This document shows positions 8,492 to 15,976 of a stretch of DNA of 64,000 nucleotides, one piece after another. The stretch comes from Candidatus Nitronereus thalassa (lineage in GTDB: Bacteria; Nitrospirota; Nitrospiria; Nitrospirales; UBA8639): contig NZ_JAQOUE010000001.1 in assembly GCF_032191465.1 (NCBI RefSeq), positions 1,984,001-2,048,000 on the forward strand, in the 5' to 3' direction. Positions within the stretch are counted from its first letter, which is position 1, and every line of letters begins with the position of its first letter. The notes below the pieces were generated by a model, which worked only from the letters and a program-made list of their open reading frames with translations, was not told where the DNA came from and did no database searches. A program made the translations under genes and the position numbers.

Positions 8492-9145
8492 CTAGAATTG
8501 TTGCTGGCTGGCCACCTGATTCAGCGCATCTTGATCGGCAGGGGTTAGGCGATATCCTTTTTCAAACAACACCTGCATACCATCGGTGAGTACAGAAAAT
8601 TCCGCGGTTTTCCGCACGGCATCAAACTTTCCATTGAGCTTAGCCAGAAGCTGGATCCCCTCCTCTTGTTTCAGAAAGTTCACCCCTAATGATTCCGAAA
8701 CATCCTGAAGTTCGACCGCGTCATATTCTCCGTCGTCGTTCCGATCACCTACTAACGCAAATTGGAAAAAGGTGAGACTCAAGGAGAGAAAGGATTGTGT
8801 CTGAGCGAAGGCATCTCTCGCACCGATGATGCCGTCGGCATACTCCTTGGGGCAAGGACTCCCCTCGACACCTTGATCAATGGTTGGAAGAGAAATATTC
8901 TCCACATCGGGGCGAACCGTCGGCTTTTTCTTTAATTTCTCGTAATGCCAAATAGTACAAGTCTCCGCAGCTGCGAATTCCGCCTTATCCTTCCTGATTT
9001 GTTCAGAAATATGATTCGTAAACCCTCCGAACACGCCAGTCGTCATAGCCGCGAATAATACCGCCTCTCCACACCAAAATACTAAACTGGTCAGGACGAT
9101 CAAGACCCCTCTGCGTTTGTAGATGAACCAATTTTGCATGACCAT
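8492..9145 (-). CDS. Hypothetical membrane-anchored protein
   Basis: A 217-residue protein with one N-terminal membrane segment (GVLIVLTSLVFWCGEAVLF) and a mainly helical soluble part. A short calcium-binding-like string, DRNDDGEYDAVE, lies about residue 140 and resembles a single EF-hand loop (D-x-N-D-D-G). The start at 9145 was chosen for GGAGG nine nt upstream; an in-frame GTG at 9163 is the alternative. It is convergent with the HEAT-repeat gene and divergent from the gene at 9258. I do not recognise a family. Confidence 0.6.
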   Translation of the reverse strand: MVMQNWFIYKRRGVLIVLTSLVFWCGEAVLFAAMTTGVFGGFTNHISEQIRKDKAEFAAAETCTIWHYEKLKKKPTVRPDVENISLPTIDQGVEGSPCPKEYADGIIGARDAFAQTQSFLSLSLTFFQFALVGDRNDDGEYDAVELQDVSESLGVNFLKQEEGIQLLAKLNGKFDAVRKTAEFSVLTDGMQVLFEKGYRLTPADQDALNQVASQQQF

Positions 9146-9257
9146 AGTATACCACCTCCCCACCGTAGGAACTAGAGAAAAAGCTCAAACCCCTCAATTT
9201 TGTGGAGATTTTTACCGATCGATTTGTCATGACCATCCAACCCATAAGGTGTAAAAT

Positions 9258-10532
9258 ATGACTATGGTTAACGAAACCGTCACGCTCGAAGGACACATCA
9301 TTGATTCGCTCATCCTCGCAAAAGTCCTCGACACTATTCTGCAAATGGGTGGGACCTTTGACATGTCCGAAATGAAGGTGGGAGCGACGCGAGAGGATTC
9401 GTCCTTAACCAAAATCAAAGTGCAGGCGGAAACTCCCAAACTGCTCGAAGAAATCCTCCAGGCCATACAGCCCCATGGGGCCATCGTTGAAAAGGTTGCT
9501 AATTGTACTCTAGAACCAGCCCCAAAAGATGGAGTGCTCCCTGATTCTTTTTATGCGACCTCTCACCTTCCCACCCAAGTCCACATTAATGATCAATGGA
9601 TCGATGTAGAACATATCGAAATGGATTTAGCCATTTGCGTCACCCTCGACCCGCCCACCGCTCGCACCGTGCCAATGGCTGAGGTGAAAGCCGGCGAAAT
9701 GATCATCACTGGAAGGAACGGCGTTCGAGTGTTTCCATTGGAGCGACCCAAAGAACGTGATGTGTTCGCCTTTATGGAAGCCCAAGTGTCCTCAGAACGG
9801 CCCCATCAACACATCATCACCGATGTGGCCAACCGCATGAAATTGATCCGCGACAATCGGCAAAAGGCCCTTCTGCAAGGCGTAGGCACTTCCGACCCAA
9901 ACCTTGGCACAAAAGTTCTCCTCGTCGGCGGACCAGCCATCGTACATGCGGGAGGCCGCGATGCCCTCTCCTGGCTTATCGATGAAGGTTTCATTCACGT
10001 GTTATTCTGCGGGAACGCCTTGGCAGCTCATGATATGGAAGCCAGCGTGTACGGCACCTCCCTTGGTTATGCCCTGTGCGCCGGACGCACCGTACCTCAT
10101 GGGCACGAACATCACCTACGCACCATCAACAAGGTCCGGGCTGCGGGCAGCATCAAACAGGCGGTCGAGTCCGGGCTTATTAAAGACGGCATCATGGCAT
10201 CTTGTGTTCGTCAACAAGTGGATATGGTGTTAGCCGGAAGTATTCGCGATGATGGCCCCCTGCCCGATGTCGTCACCGATTCGGTCAAAGCGCAAGCCGC
10301 TATGCGTGCGGCCCTACCTGGAGTAGGCTTGGCTCTCATGGTCGCCACGACTCTACATTCTATCGCTACAGGCAATTGTCTTCCGGCCAAAGTTCCCACC
10401 GTGTGTGTAGATATTAATCCCGCCGTCCCCACGAAACTTAGCGACCGCGGAAGCTTCCAAGCCGTAGGCCTCGTCATGGATTCTTCATCCTTCCTCAAAC
10501 AATTAGCCCAAGAACTCAGCTGGCGTGGGTAA
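9258..10532 (+). CDS. TIGR00300-family ornithine cyclodeaminase (LOR/SDH-like)
   Basis: A 424-residue protein of the LOR/SDH-like family TIGR00300. Members include the archaeal-type ornithine cyclodeaminase and the C-terminal domain of cyanobacterial AgrE/ArgZ; they convert ornithine to proline with release of ammonia. The N-terminal part (MTMVNETVTLEGHIIDS) and the central glycine-rich stretch VLLVGGPAIVHAGGRDAL fit a nucleotide-binding fold; NKVRAAGSIKQAVESGLI and GDGPLPDVV-like DDGPLPDVVTDS are also family strings. The stop overlaps the start region of the arginine dihydrolase-like gene that follows, so both steps are probably produced together. Confidence 0.82.
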   Translation: MTMVNETVTLEGHIIDSLILAKVLDTILQMGGTFDMSEMKVGATREDSSLTKIKVQAETPKLLEEILQAIQPHGAIVEKVANCTLEPAPKDGVLPDSFYATSHLPTQVHINDQWIDVEHIEMDLAICVTLDPPTARTVPMAEVKAGEMIITGRNGVRVFPLERPKERDVFAFMEAQVSSERPHQHIITDVANRMKLIRDNRQKALLQGVGTSDPNLGTKVLLVGGPAIVHAGGRDALSWLIDEGFIHVLFCGNALAAHDMEASVYGTSLGYALCAGRTVPHGHEHHLRTINKVRAAGSIKQAVESGLIKDGIMASCVRQQVDMVLAGSIRDDGPLPDVVTDSVKAQAAMRAALPGVGLALMVATTLHSIATGNCLPAKVPTVCVDINPAVPTKLSDRGSFQAVGLVMDSSSFLKQLAQELSWRG

Positions 10533-10536
10533 TAAG

Positions 10537-11340
10537 GTGAGCCGCATTCTCGTGTGTCCACCGGATTATTTTGGGATTGAGTATGAAATCAATCCGTGGA
10601 TGCGTGTGTCCGATGCCACCGATTCAGAAAAGAGTAAAGCGCAGTGGCATGAATTGGCCCGCGTGTTGGAAGAAGATGTCGGCACCAAACTCGAACGGAT
10701 GACACCCATCAAGGGCTTGCCGGATCTTGTTTTCACTGCCAACGCAGGAGTGGTAGATGAGGGCAAGGCTGTTCCCAGCCGATTCCGACATCAAGAACGG
10801 CAAGGCGAAGAAGCCCACTTTGAACGGTGGTTTAAAGAACAAGGCTACCAGGTGATACTCCTGGAACCGGATTGTTATTTTGAAGGAGCCGGAGACTTGC
10901 TCGGCTTTCCCGATGCCTGGTTTGGCGGATACCGCCAACGCACCGACATTAAAGCTTATAACGTCTTAAGCGAGATCTATGGCAAACAAATTTTGCCGCT
11001 GGAGCTTGTCTCCCCGCAGTTTTATCACCTCGACACCTGCTTCTGTCCATTAAGCGGTGGCGAACTCATGTACTATCCTGCGGCCTTCGACACCTACGCC
11101 CAAGCTACTATTGCGCATCGCGTGGAAGAGCATCGCCGCATCATCGTGCCTCAAGCCGAAGCCGAACGCTTCGCCTGCAACTCCGTATGTGTGGGCAAAC
11201 ATGTCGTCCTCCCCGCCGGCTGCCCAGAAACCATGGCCATGCTCCAAGACCGAGGCTACACCCCCCACCCCGTCAATCTCGACCAATTCCTAAAATCCGG
11301 CGGCTCCGCCAAATGCCTGACTCTTGCACTTGATCAATAA
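10537..11340 (+). CDS. Arginine dihydrolase/dimethylargininase-like amidinotransferase
   Basis: About 267 residues, of the guanidine-modifying (amidinotransferase/DDAH/ArgZ) superfamily. Motifs: CPPDYFGIEYEINPWM at the N terminus, DLVFTANAG, EGAGDLLGFPDAWFGG, HLDTCFCPLSGG with the catalytic His, and the C-terminal nucleophile Cys in SGGSAKCLTLAL. In cyanobacterial ArgZ/AgrE the matching domain hydrolyses arginine to ornithine, CO2 and two NH3, and an Asn in the TANAG-like motif is tied to that dihydrolase activity as I recall it. The start was set at GTG 10537 because homologs begin just before the RxLxCPP motif; GTG at 10525 is possible. With the cyclodeaminase just upstream it would convert arginine to proline plus ammonia. 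Confidence 0.8.
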   Translation: MSRILVCPPDYFGIEYEINPWMRVSDATDSEKSKAQWHELARVLEEDVGTKLERMTPIKGLPDLVFTANAGVVDEGKAVPSRFRHQERQGEEAHFERWFKEQGYQVILLEPDCYFEGAGDLLGFPDAWFGGYRQRTDIKAYNVLSEIYGKQILPLELVSPQFYHLDTCFCPLSGGELMYYPAAFDTYAQATIAHRVEEHRRIIVPQAEAERFACNSVCVGKHVVLPAGCPETMAMLQDRGYTPHPVNLDQFLKSGGSAKCLTLALDQ

Positions 11341-11380
11341 GTTCCGCACAATTAGCAAAGTTTGAGAGTCTTTTTCTTCT

Positions 11381-11577
11381 CTCCTGCGTTGGGCGTGGCT
11401 TCGTCTCCGTCCCGAATTGACTTCTCGGCGAAGGCTGTTTGAGCAGAGCGAGTTCCTGAGCCATCCCATTCGGGACGGAGACAAAGGAACCCGAAGGGCC
11501 GCGCACAAGCAAAAATGGTTTTGGGCCCTTTTGCCGAAACAAAAGGACCTCGTCGCGCGGGGCTGAAACCCCACATA
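11381..11577. repeat. Dispersed repeat, copy A (~200 bp)
   Basis: A GC-rich non-coding segment that closely matches 13946-14165, with shared blocks such as GCGTTGGGCG, CGAGTTCCTGAGCCATC, TTTTGCCGAAACAAAAGGAC and CTCGTCGCGCGGGG. It carries a short self-complementary core, TTTTG-CCGAAA-CAAAA. It sits directly upstream of the HNH gene. Both copies lie in the same orientation. Confidence 0.85.
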
Positions 11578-11600
11578 AAAAATTCTTCTTTTTAAATCTT

Positions 11601-11930
11601 ATGGCGACCGAACAATACTTCGAAATTTCACCCGATCCCGACAATGCCAAACGCATTCGCAAAGAACGCGACAAAGCGCGAGAACTCAAACGCACGCCCT
11701 GGTGGAAAAACCAACTCCACAAAGGTACCTGCCACTACTGCGAAAAACAGTTCCCCCCCGACCAACTCTCCATGGACCACATCGTCCCCCTAGCGCGAGG
11801 CGGAAAATCCACCAAAGGCAACATCGTCCCATCCTGCATGGAATGCAACAGAAAGAAAAATCTCGAAACACCAGCGGAGACTGCTTTGCGAACGATTGCT
11901 AATCAACCGGAAGAAAATTCTCAGCCTTAG
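11601..11930 (+). CDS. HNH endonuclease
   Basis: A 109-residue small HNH nuclease. The N-terminal ~40 residues are charged and helical. They are followed by the zinc knuckle CHYC, the HNH core LSMDHIVPLARGGKSTKGN and the second knuckle CMECNRKK. The length and the CxxC...CxxC arrangement are normal for small HNH proteins of phage, intron or defence origin. It starts about 24 bp after dispersed repeat copy A and has no clear ribosome site. The C-terminal half is duplicated at 12691-12849. Its target and biological role are unknown. Confidence 0.85.
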   Translation: MATEQYFEISPDPDNAKRIRKERDKARELKRTPWWKNQLHKGTCHYCEKQFPPDQLSMDHIVPLARGGKSTKGNIVPSCMECNRKKNLETPAETALRTIANQPEENSQP

Positions 11931-12020
11931 GGATAGGATCCTTCTCTTTTTTAGCCCTGTACTTTCTAAAATGAGTGAATTACGATTGAATCTTGGAACT
12001 TGCCTCTAGGAGGAAACAAA

Positions 12021-12311
12021 ATGGGAATACAGGATCTCCTTAAAGCCAAACGAAACGAAATCCTTGATCTGACCGCCAAACATGGAGCCACAAAGGTTCG
12101 CATCATTGGGTCAGTTGCCCGAAGGGAAGAAACCCCTGAAAGTGATATTGACTTTCTTGTTGAGATGGAAGCTGGCCGAAGCCTGCTTGACCACGCAGCT
12201 CTGATTCTAGATCTGGAAGAATTGCTGAATCGAAAAGTCGATGTTGCCTCAGAGCGTGGCCTTCGCCCACGAGTGCGGCAGCGTGTTTTACAGGAAGCCG
12301 TTCCTCTATGA
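12021..12311 (+). CDS. mntA: MntA-type nucleotidyltransferase antitoxin
   Basis: A 96-residue minimal nucleotidyltransferase. It contains the exact GS-x10-D-x-D signature (GSVARREETPESDID) and the third acidic region VDVASERGLRPR. MntA proteins add AMP to the HepT toxin to block it. The start at ATG 12021 is supported by TAGGAGG 8-9 nt upstream; an in-frame TTG 21 bases earlier lacks such a site. It overlaps the toxin gene by 4 bp. The module lies between an intact and a truncated HNH copy. Confidence 0.9.
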   Translation: MGIQDLLKAKRNEILDLTAKHGATKVRIIGSVARREETPESDIDFLVEMEAGRSLLDHAALILDLEELLNRKVDVASERGLRPRVRQRVLQEAVPL

Positions 12312-12652
12312 GGAACGACAAGGAGCGGCTTCAAGACATTCTCGAAGCCATTGAACGAATTGAACGATATACACCTGATGGCCGACACCGATTTGAACAA
12401 GAAGAACTGCTTCAAACTTGGATGGTCCACCATATTCAAATCATTGGCGAAGCCGCGAGAAAACTTTCCGATTCAGTTCGAAAAGACCATTCTGAAATAC
12501 CATGGCCCCAAATTATTACCATGCGCAATGTTCTCGTTCATGACTACTTTGGACTAGACCTACAAGAAGTTTGGATGGTCGTGGAACGAGATATTCCCAA
12601 CCTCAAACCAAGAATTGAAGCCATTCTTCGAAACATGGAGAAATCGGCTTAA
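12308..12652 (+). CDS. hepT: HepT-type HEPN ribonuclease toxin
   Basis: A 114-residue HEPN-fold toxin (DUF86 family). The active-site motif R-x4-H-x-Y is present as RNVLVHDY near residues 77-84; the Tyr is the residue that MntA modifies in characterised pairs. HHIQIIGEAARKLSD is another family string. It is translationally coupled to mntA through a 4-bp overlap (ATGA). Known HepT toxins cleave RNA; the specific target here cannot be read from sequence. Confidence 0.9.
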   Translation: MRNDKERLQDILEAIERIERYTPDGRHRFEQEELLQTWMVHHIQIIGEAARKLSDSVRKDHSEIPWPQIITMRNVLVHDYFGLDLQEVWMVVERDIPNLKPRIEAILRNMEKSA

Positions 12653-12690
12653 GAAGCCAATCTTTTCCTAATAGGCTACCACGATCAACA

Positions 12691-12849
12691 ATCCCCCCAG
12701 ACCAACTCTCCATGGACCACATCGTCCCCCTAGCCAGAGGCGGCAAATCGACAAAGGGAAACATCGTCCCATCCTGTGTAGAGTGCAACCGAAAGAAAAA
12801 ACTCGAAACGCCCGCCGAAGTGGTGCTAAGGAAACTTTTTGAAAAGTGA
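12691..12849 (+). pseudogene. Truncated duplicate of the HNH endonuclease gene (C-terminal half)
   Basis: The frame reads PPDQLSMDHIVPLARGG, GNIVPSCVECNRKK and ends at TGA 12847-12849. Bases 12693-12820 match 11753-11880 of the HNH gene with only scattered differences. The N-terminal half with the first CxxC knuckle is absent, so it cannot make a full HNH domain. It follows hepT by about 40 bp. It is either a relic of a second HNH gene or the far side of a gene split by arrival of the toxin-antitoxin pair. Confidence 0.8.
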
Positions 12850-12890
12850 GTGAAATAGGACGGAGCAAATGACTTGATGGCAGTCGAAAT

Positions 12891-13580
12891 CTAAAGTTGG
12901 TTTATTCTAAAATCTTCTTCGTCAATTTTTCCCTCACGGATTTTCTTCCTACGAGTCTCAACTGCTCGCAGTCCTTCATTAATGACATACAGAAGGTTCT
13001 CTGCTCCCTTTCCATCGCTACCGACATCAAATACAGTCGTGGATCCAACATAATAGACCTCGATACAGTTCAGCACATCTGCAATGGCCTTAAGTGAGGT
13101 TTTTATAGCTAAACGACTCGCAGGTGCCAATGCCTCGGCAGATTGATTTAGAGATAATGCAAGATCATTATGTGCAAGTTTCCTATTTCTCCAATCTCGG
13201 ACAAATATTGCTCTTTCCATTGCAACATCAATCGTCCCTTCAACCTTTAAAGCAATTGTTTCTTCTCTAATTAACCCTCTCAGTCGTTTTAACGATAAAT
13301 TAGACTTTTGACCCATTTCAGGAGGATCCGTTAAACGTGCAATCTGCAAAACTATCTGCTCCCAAAGGGAATCTTGAACTATTCGAAAAAATAGAGGGGA
13401 GGCATCATTTAACAGACGTATCCTTGTTTCTTTTTCCCCAAATAATACGACGTATTCACCCCACCGTATGTGTAACCGAGTAACTTCCTGCCATAATTCG
13501 TTAAATACTGCCCCTAGTTCCGGCCCCATTTTCTCGATGTAGGGTTGCTTTACCTCATCTGGAGAATGATATCTTGTCAT
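12891..13580 (-). CDS. AbiU2/HEPN-like protein
   Basis: A 229-residue, mostly helical soluble protein. The stretch IFVRDWRNRKLAHNDLAL about residue 125-142 resembles the RNxxxAH(x)D motif of AbiU2-type and other HEPN proteins (R-x4-6-H), and the preceding LWEQIVLQIARLTDPPE is typical of that family too. AbiU proteins are linked to abortive phage infection. It lies on the opposite strand to the HNH and MntA/HepT genes in the same accessory patch, which fits a defence role. Assignment rests on motif resemblance only. Confidence 0.55.
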   Translation of the reverse strand: MTRYHSPDEVKQPYIEKMGPELGAVFNELWQEVTRLHIRWGEYVVLFGEKETRIRLLNDASPLFFRIVQDSLWEQIVLQIARLTDPPEMGQKSNLSLKRLRGLIREETIALKVEGTIDVAMERAIFVRDWRNRKLAHNDLALSLNQSAEALAPASRLAIKTSLKAIADVLNCIEVYYVGSTTVFDVGSDGKGAENLLYVINEGLRAVETRRKKIREGKIDEEDFRINQL

Positions 13581-13660
13581 CTTAGTCCACTTTCAGTTTT
13601 CGTTTACTTACATTTAAGGCATATTGTAAGAGTTTCCCATATTCCTCTCGAAATGCCCCA

Positions 13661-13915
13661 TCAACTGTCCGGATACAAACCTTCTAATGCTTCAAACCGC
13701 TCCTTGGCTTTCTTGGCCCATTCCGAATCAGGATGATCGCGAATGATCTGCTGATACAATTCTTTCGCGTGCTTAAAATTTGTCTGCTTCTCCTCAAACT
13801 GGGCAGTCCCAAATAAACTCTCCGGACTCTCCCCCCCACACCCCATCATCAAAGCAAACAGTAATCCTAAAATGACCAAAAATAGCGAAGCTGTTTTTGA
13901 TTTTTTCCTAACCAT
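13661..13915 (-). CDS. Small TPR-like lipoprotein
   Basis: An 84-residue lipoprotein with a basic start, hydrophobic segment and lipobox FALMMGCGG (Cys about residue 26). The remainder has one TPR-like unit, FKHAKELYQQIIRDHPDSEWAKKAKERF, like the outer-membrane assembly lipoprotein BamD/YfiO type but much shorter. The start at 13915 is supported by GGGAGGAG just upstream. The frame also runs back through dispersed repeat copy B; that extension is treated as non-coding. Confidence 0.7.
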   Translation of the reverse strand: MVRKKSKTASLFLVILGLLFALMMGCGGESPESLFGTAQFEEKQTNFKHAKELYQQIIRDHPDSEWAKKAKERFEALEGLYPDS

Positions 13916-13945
13916 AATCTCCTCCCGTTTATTCTCATTTAGCTT

Positions 13946-14165
13946 TCCCGCGTTGGGCGCGGCGGAGTTTCCGTCCCAAATCGACTTCATTGGCGAAGGT
14001 TGTTTGAGTGGAGAGGTGGCTTTGCACCTCGGAGCGAGTTCCTGAGCCATCTTATTCGGGACGGAAACGGAGGAACCCGCAGGGCCGCGCACAGGCAAAC
14101 ATGGTTTTGGGTCCTTTTGCCGAAACAAAAGGACCTCGTCGCGCGGGGACGAAACCCGCATGAAA
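13946..14165. repeat. Dispersed repeat, copy B (~220 bp)
   Basis: Second copy of the repeat at 11381-11577, in the same orientation. It differs by substitutions and by an extra ~22-bp block (GGAGAGGTGGCTTTGCACCT) in the middle. It lies between the small lipoprotein gene and the zinc metallopeptidase gene. Confidence 0.85.
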
Positions 14166-14199
14166 TAATTCTCATCACCATTTGAATGAAGCTTTCAGT

Positions 14200-14892
14200 T
14201 CAACGTCTCATCATCATGATCCACCGCCAAATATTCAACAACCCTCCCAGCGAAGCCGCAACATACGTCAAGGCCGCGGCTGTTAAAATCTTTCTCGCTC
14301 CTTCCATATCCTTCGTAGAAATATAATGCCCTTGCTCCAACACAGGGAGTGCTCGACGAAAGCTCGCATCCCATTCCACAGGCAAGGTCACTAGATGTAC
14401 CAACGCGCCAATCGACATGACGGCCAGGCCCGCCATAAACACGAATACCCCCCCGGCTGGTGATCGAGTCAGCCCGGCTATAATCGGAATGCCCATCATG
14501 ATAAACGAACCCGCCTTCTCGGCGCCCTGGGCGACCCGTACTAATTTCGTACGTTCATGCAGTGGTTTGTAGCGCGTTTTATCCTGAATCGCATGTCCAA
14601 CCTCATGGGCTGCGACGGTGACCGCGGTAAGAGACTTGCCGTTATAATTGTCAGGAAGAAGGCGCACGACTTTTGTGAGTGGATCATAATGGTCGCCAAG
14701 CTCTGTGGTTTCTACCTTCACGTCCTTCATGTCAAACCGATCGAGCAAATGCCGCGCGAGCTCACCACCCGTTCCAGCATATTCATCTCGATGACTTCGA
14801 TATTTACGAAAGACATACTTCGTCCAAAGCTGAGGGCCCAGAAGCACTCCTAATATAAGGATGATCAACACTACGCCGCGTACCACCAACAC
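14200..14892 (-). CDS. Zinc metallopeptidase, YugP-like membrane protein
   Basis: A 230-residue membrane metallopeptidase of the neutral zinc metallopeptidase family (YugP, PF04298). An N-terminal membrane segment is followed by GTGGELARHLLDRFDMKDV, the zinc motif HEVGHAIQ (about residues 92-99) and several C-terminal membrane segments, with PVEWDASFRRALPVLE near residue 175. Length matches the family (~225-235). Substrates are unknown. It stands alone here, with a long non-coding gap upstream. Confidence 0.88.
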   Translation of the reverse strand: MLVVRGVVLIILILGVLLGPQLWTKYVFRKYRSHRDEYAGTGGELARHLLDRFDMKDVKVETTELGDHYDPLTKVVRLLPDNYNGKSLTAVTVAAHEVGHAIQDKTRYKPLHERTKLVRVAQGAEKAGSFIMMGIPIIAGLTRSPAGGVFVFMAGLAVMSIGALVHLVTLPVEWDASFRRALPVLEQGHYISTKDMEGARKILTAAALTYVAASLGGLLNIWRWIMMMRR

Positions 14893-15222
14893 GTCCTTTC
14901 ACTATCAATGCACTTCAGAATACCAATTTCTTTCAATGAGGGCACCAGGTAATTCCCAACGAGAACGATCCTACAACGGGATGACCATTCTAATCAGACA
15001 AAATATACCTAAGACACCCTAGCCTTTCCCCATCGAGGATTCCACGAGTTGACAGACTGAACATAATAGGGTTTATTGCCACATTAATTTTAACCCATTG
15101 TTGCCACAGGAGTACCTGACCCGCTGAAGAAGAAAGCCATATACATCTGATACCTTCACTGTCTCCTCCGCCTCCAAACGCAGCTTCAGCATTCAACGCC
15201 TTTGTGAAACCCTAAGAAATAG
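14893..15222. other. Intergenic region with no recognisable gene
   Basis: About 330 bases between the divergently transcribed metallopeptidase and PagL-like genes. I see no conserved element and no convincing promoter. Promoters for both genes should lie here. Confidence 0.5.
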
Positions 15223-15933
15223 ATGACCTTTGTTCACCATCCATTGTTGAAGAAGCTTTTCCTTCACCTCAGGTCTCTCTGTAAAATTCCCATTGCTATT
15301 AGTCTCTTTTTCATATCGTGCCTTCTCCTGCTTTCATCCATTCCCAGTTTTGCCGATGAGTTGCGGCTGCGTTCCGTAGGAATTCGTGGGGCGTTTGATA
15401 TTCCTGAGGTAAATATCTTTCGGCTGAATTTTGATAATGCCGATGCCAACTCAGTGAACTTTCAACAATATGATGTGACTGTGGTCTTGGATCTCCCGTG
15501 GGGCTGGCGGGTACCCTATCTTTTCTGCTCCGCTTCTAACAAGAAATCATGTTCTTCGTCTCTGGAAAATGGGTGGGAAATTCGGTTTCTTGCCAACGGC
15601 TCCGCCGGGTTGATAAATGGCGGAGGTGATACTGGCTTCATCGGCACTCTCGGGCCTGGAATCGCATTACGAAAACCCGATTGGCGTGTGGGCATTGATT
15701 TAGGGGGAGGATGGGCATTCTTGTCTGACTACACTTTTGGTGCACAGAATTTGGGAGGTGTCGTTCAATTCATTGGGCATCTAGGAATCACCGCGGACCT
15801 TGGATGGAACCTTCTAGGGAGCATCCGATTTTTTCATATGTCCGATGCCGGTGTTTATGGCAATGATAACGTCGGCATTGATTTTTACATGTTTGAACTC
15901 GGCTACAAATTTAACATGCCGCTATTTCAGTAA
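15223..15933 (+). CDS. PagL-like lipid A 3-O-deacylase (acyloxyacyl hydrolase)
   Basis: A 236-residue exported protein. A signal segment (ISLFFISCLLLLSSIPSFA) is followed by an outer-membrane beta-barrel-like pattern of alternating residues. Near the C terminus, RFFHMSDAGVYGNDNVGID has the PagL active-site pair H-x-S, and a Glu follows about 15 residues later in MFELGYKF, as the catalytic triad requires. PagL removes the 3-O acyl chain of lipid A. The mature length is slightly more than PagL itself. Activity is inferred from the triad. Confidence 0.75.
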   Translation: MTFVHHPLLKKLFLHLRSLCKIPIAISLFFISCLLLLSSIPSFADELRLRSVGIRGAFDIPEVNIFRLNFDNADANSVNFQQYDVTVVLDLPWGWRVPYLFCSASNKKSCSSSLENGWEIRFLANGSAGLINGGGDTGFIGTLGPGIALRKPDWRVGIDLGGGWAFLSDYTFGAQNLGGVVQFIGHLGITADLGWNLLGSIRFFHMSDAGVYGNDNVGIDFYMFELGYKFNMPLFQ

Positions 15934-15976
15934 CCTCTTCCTGGCGGAGTCTTTCTCAAACACAGTTCTCCAAAAA

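Noticed and set aside
11290-11722. Minus-strand frames through dispersed repeat copy A that resemble the frame through copy B
   Set aside because: The shared protein-like string comes from the repeat DNA itself; the two copies differ by indels that shift the frame, so they do not look like a conserved gene.
13916-14161. N-terminal extension of the small lipoprotein into repeat copy B
   Set aside because: The extension removes the signal peptide from the N terminus, and a strong ribosome site precedes the inner start at 13915.
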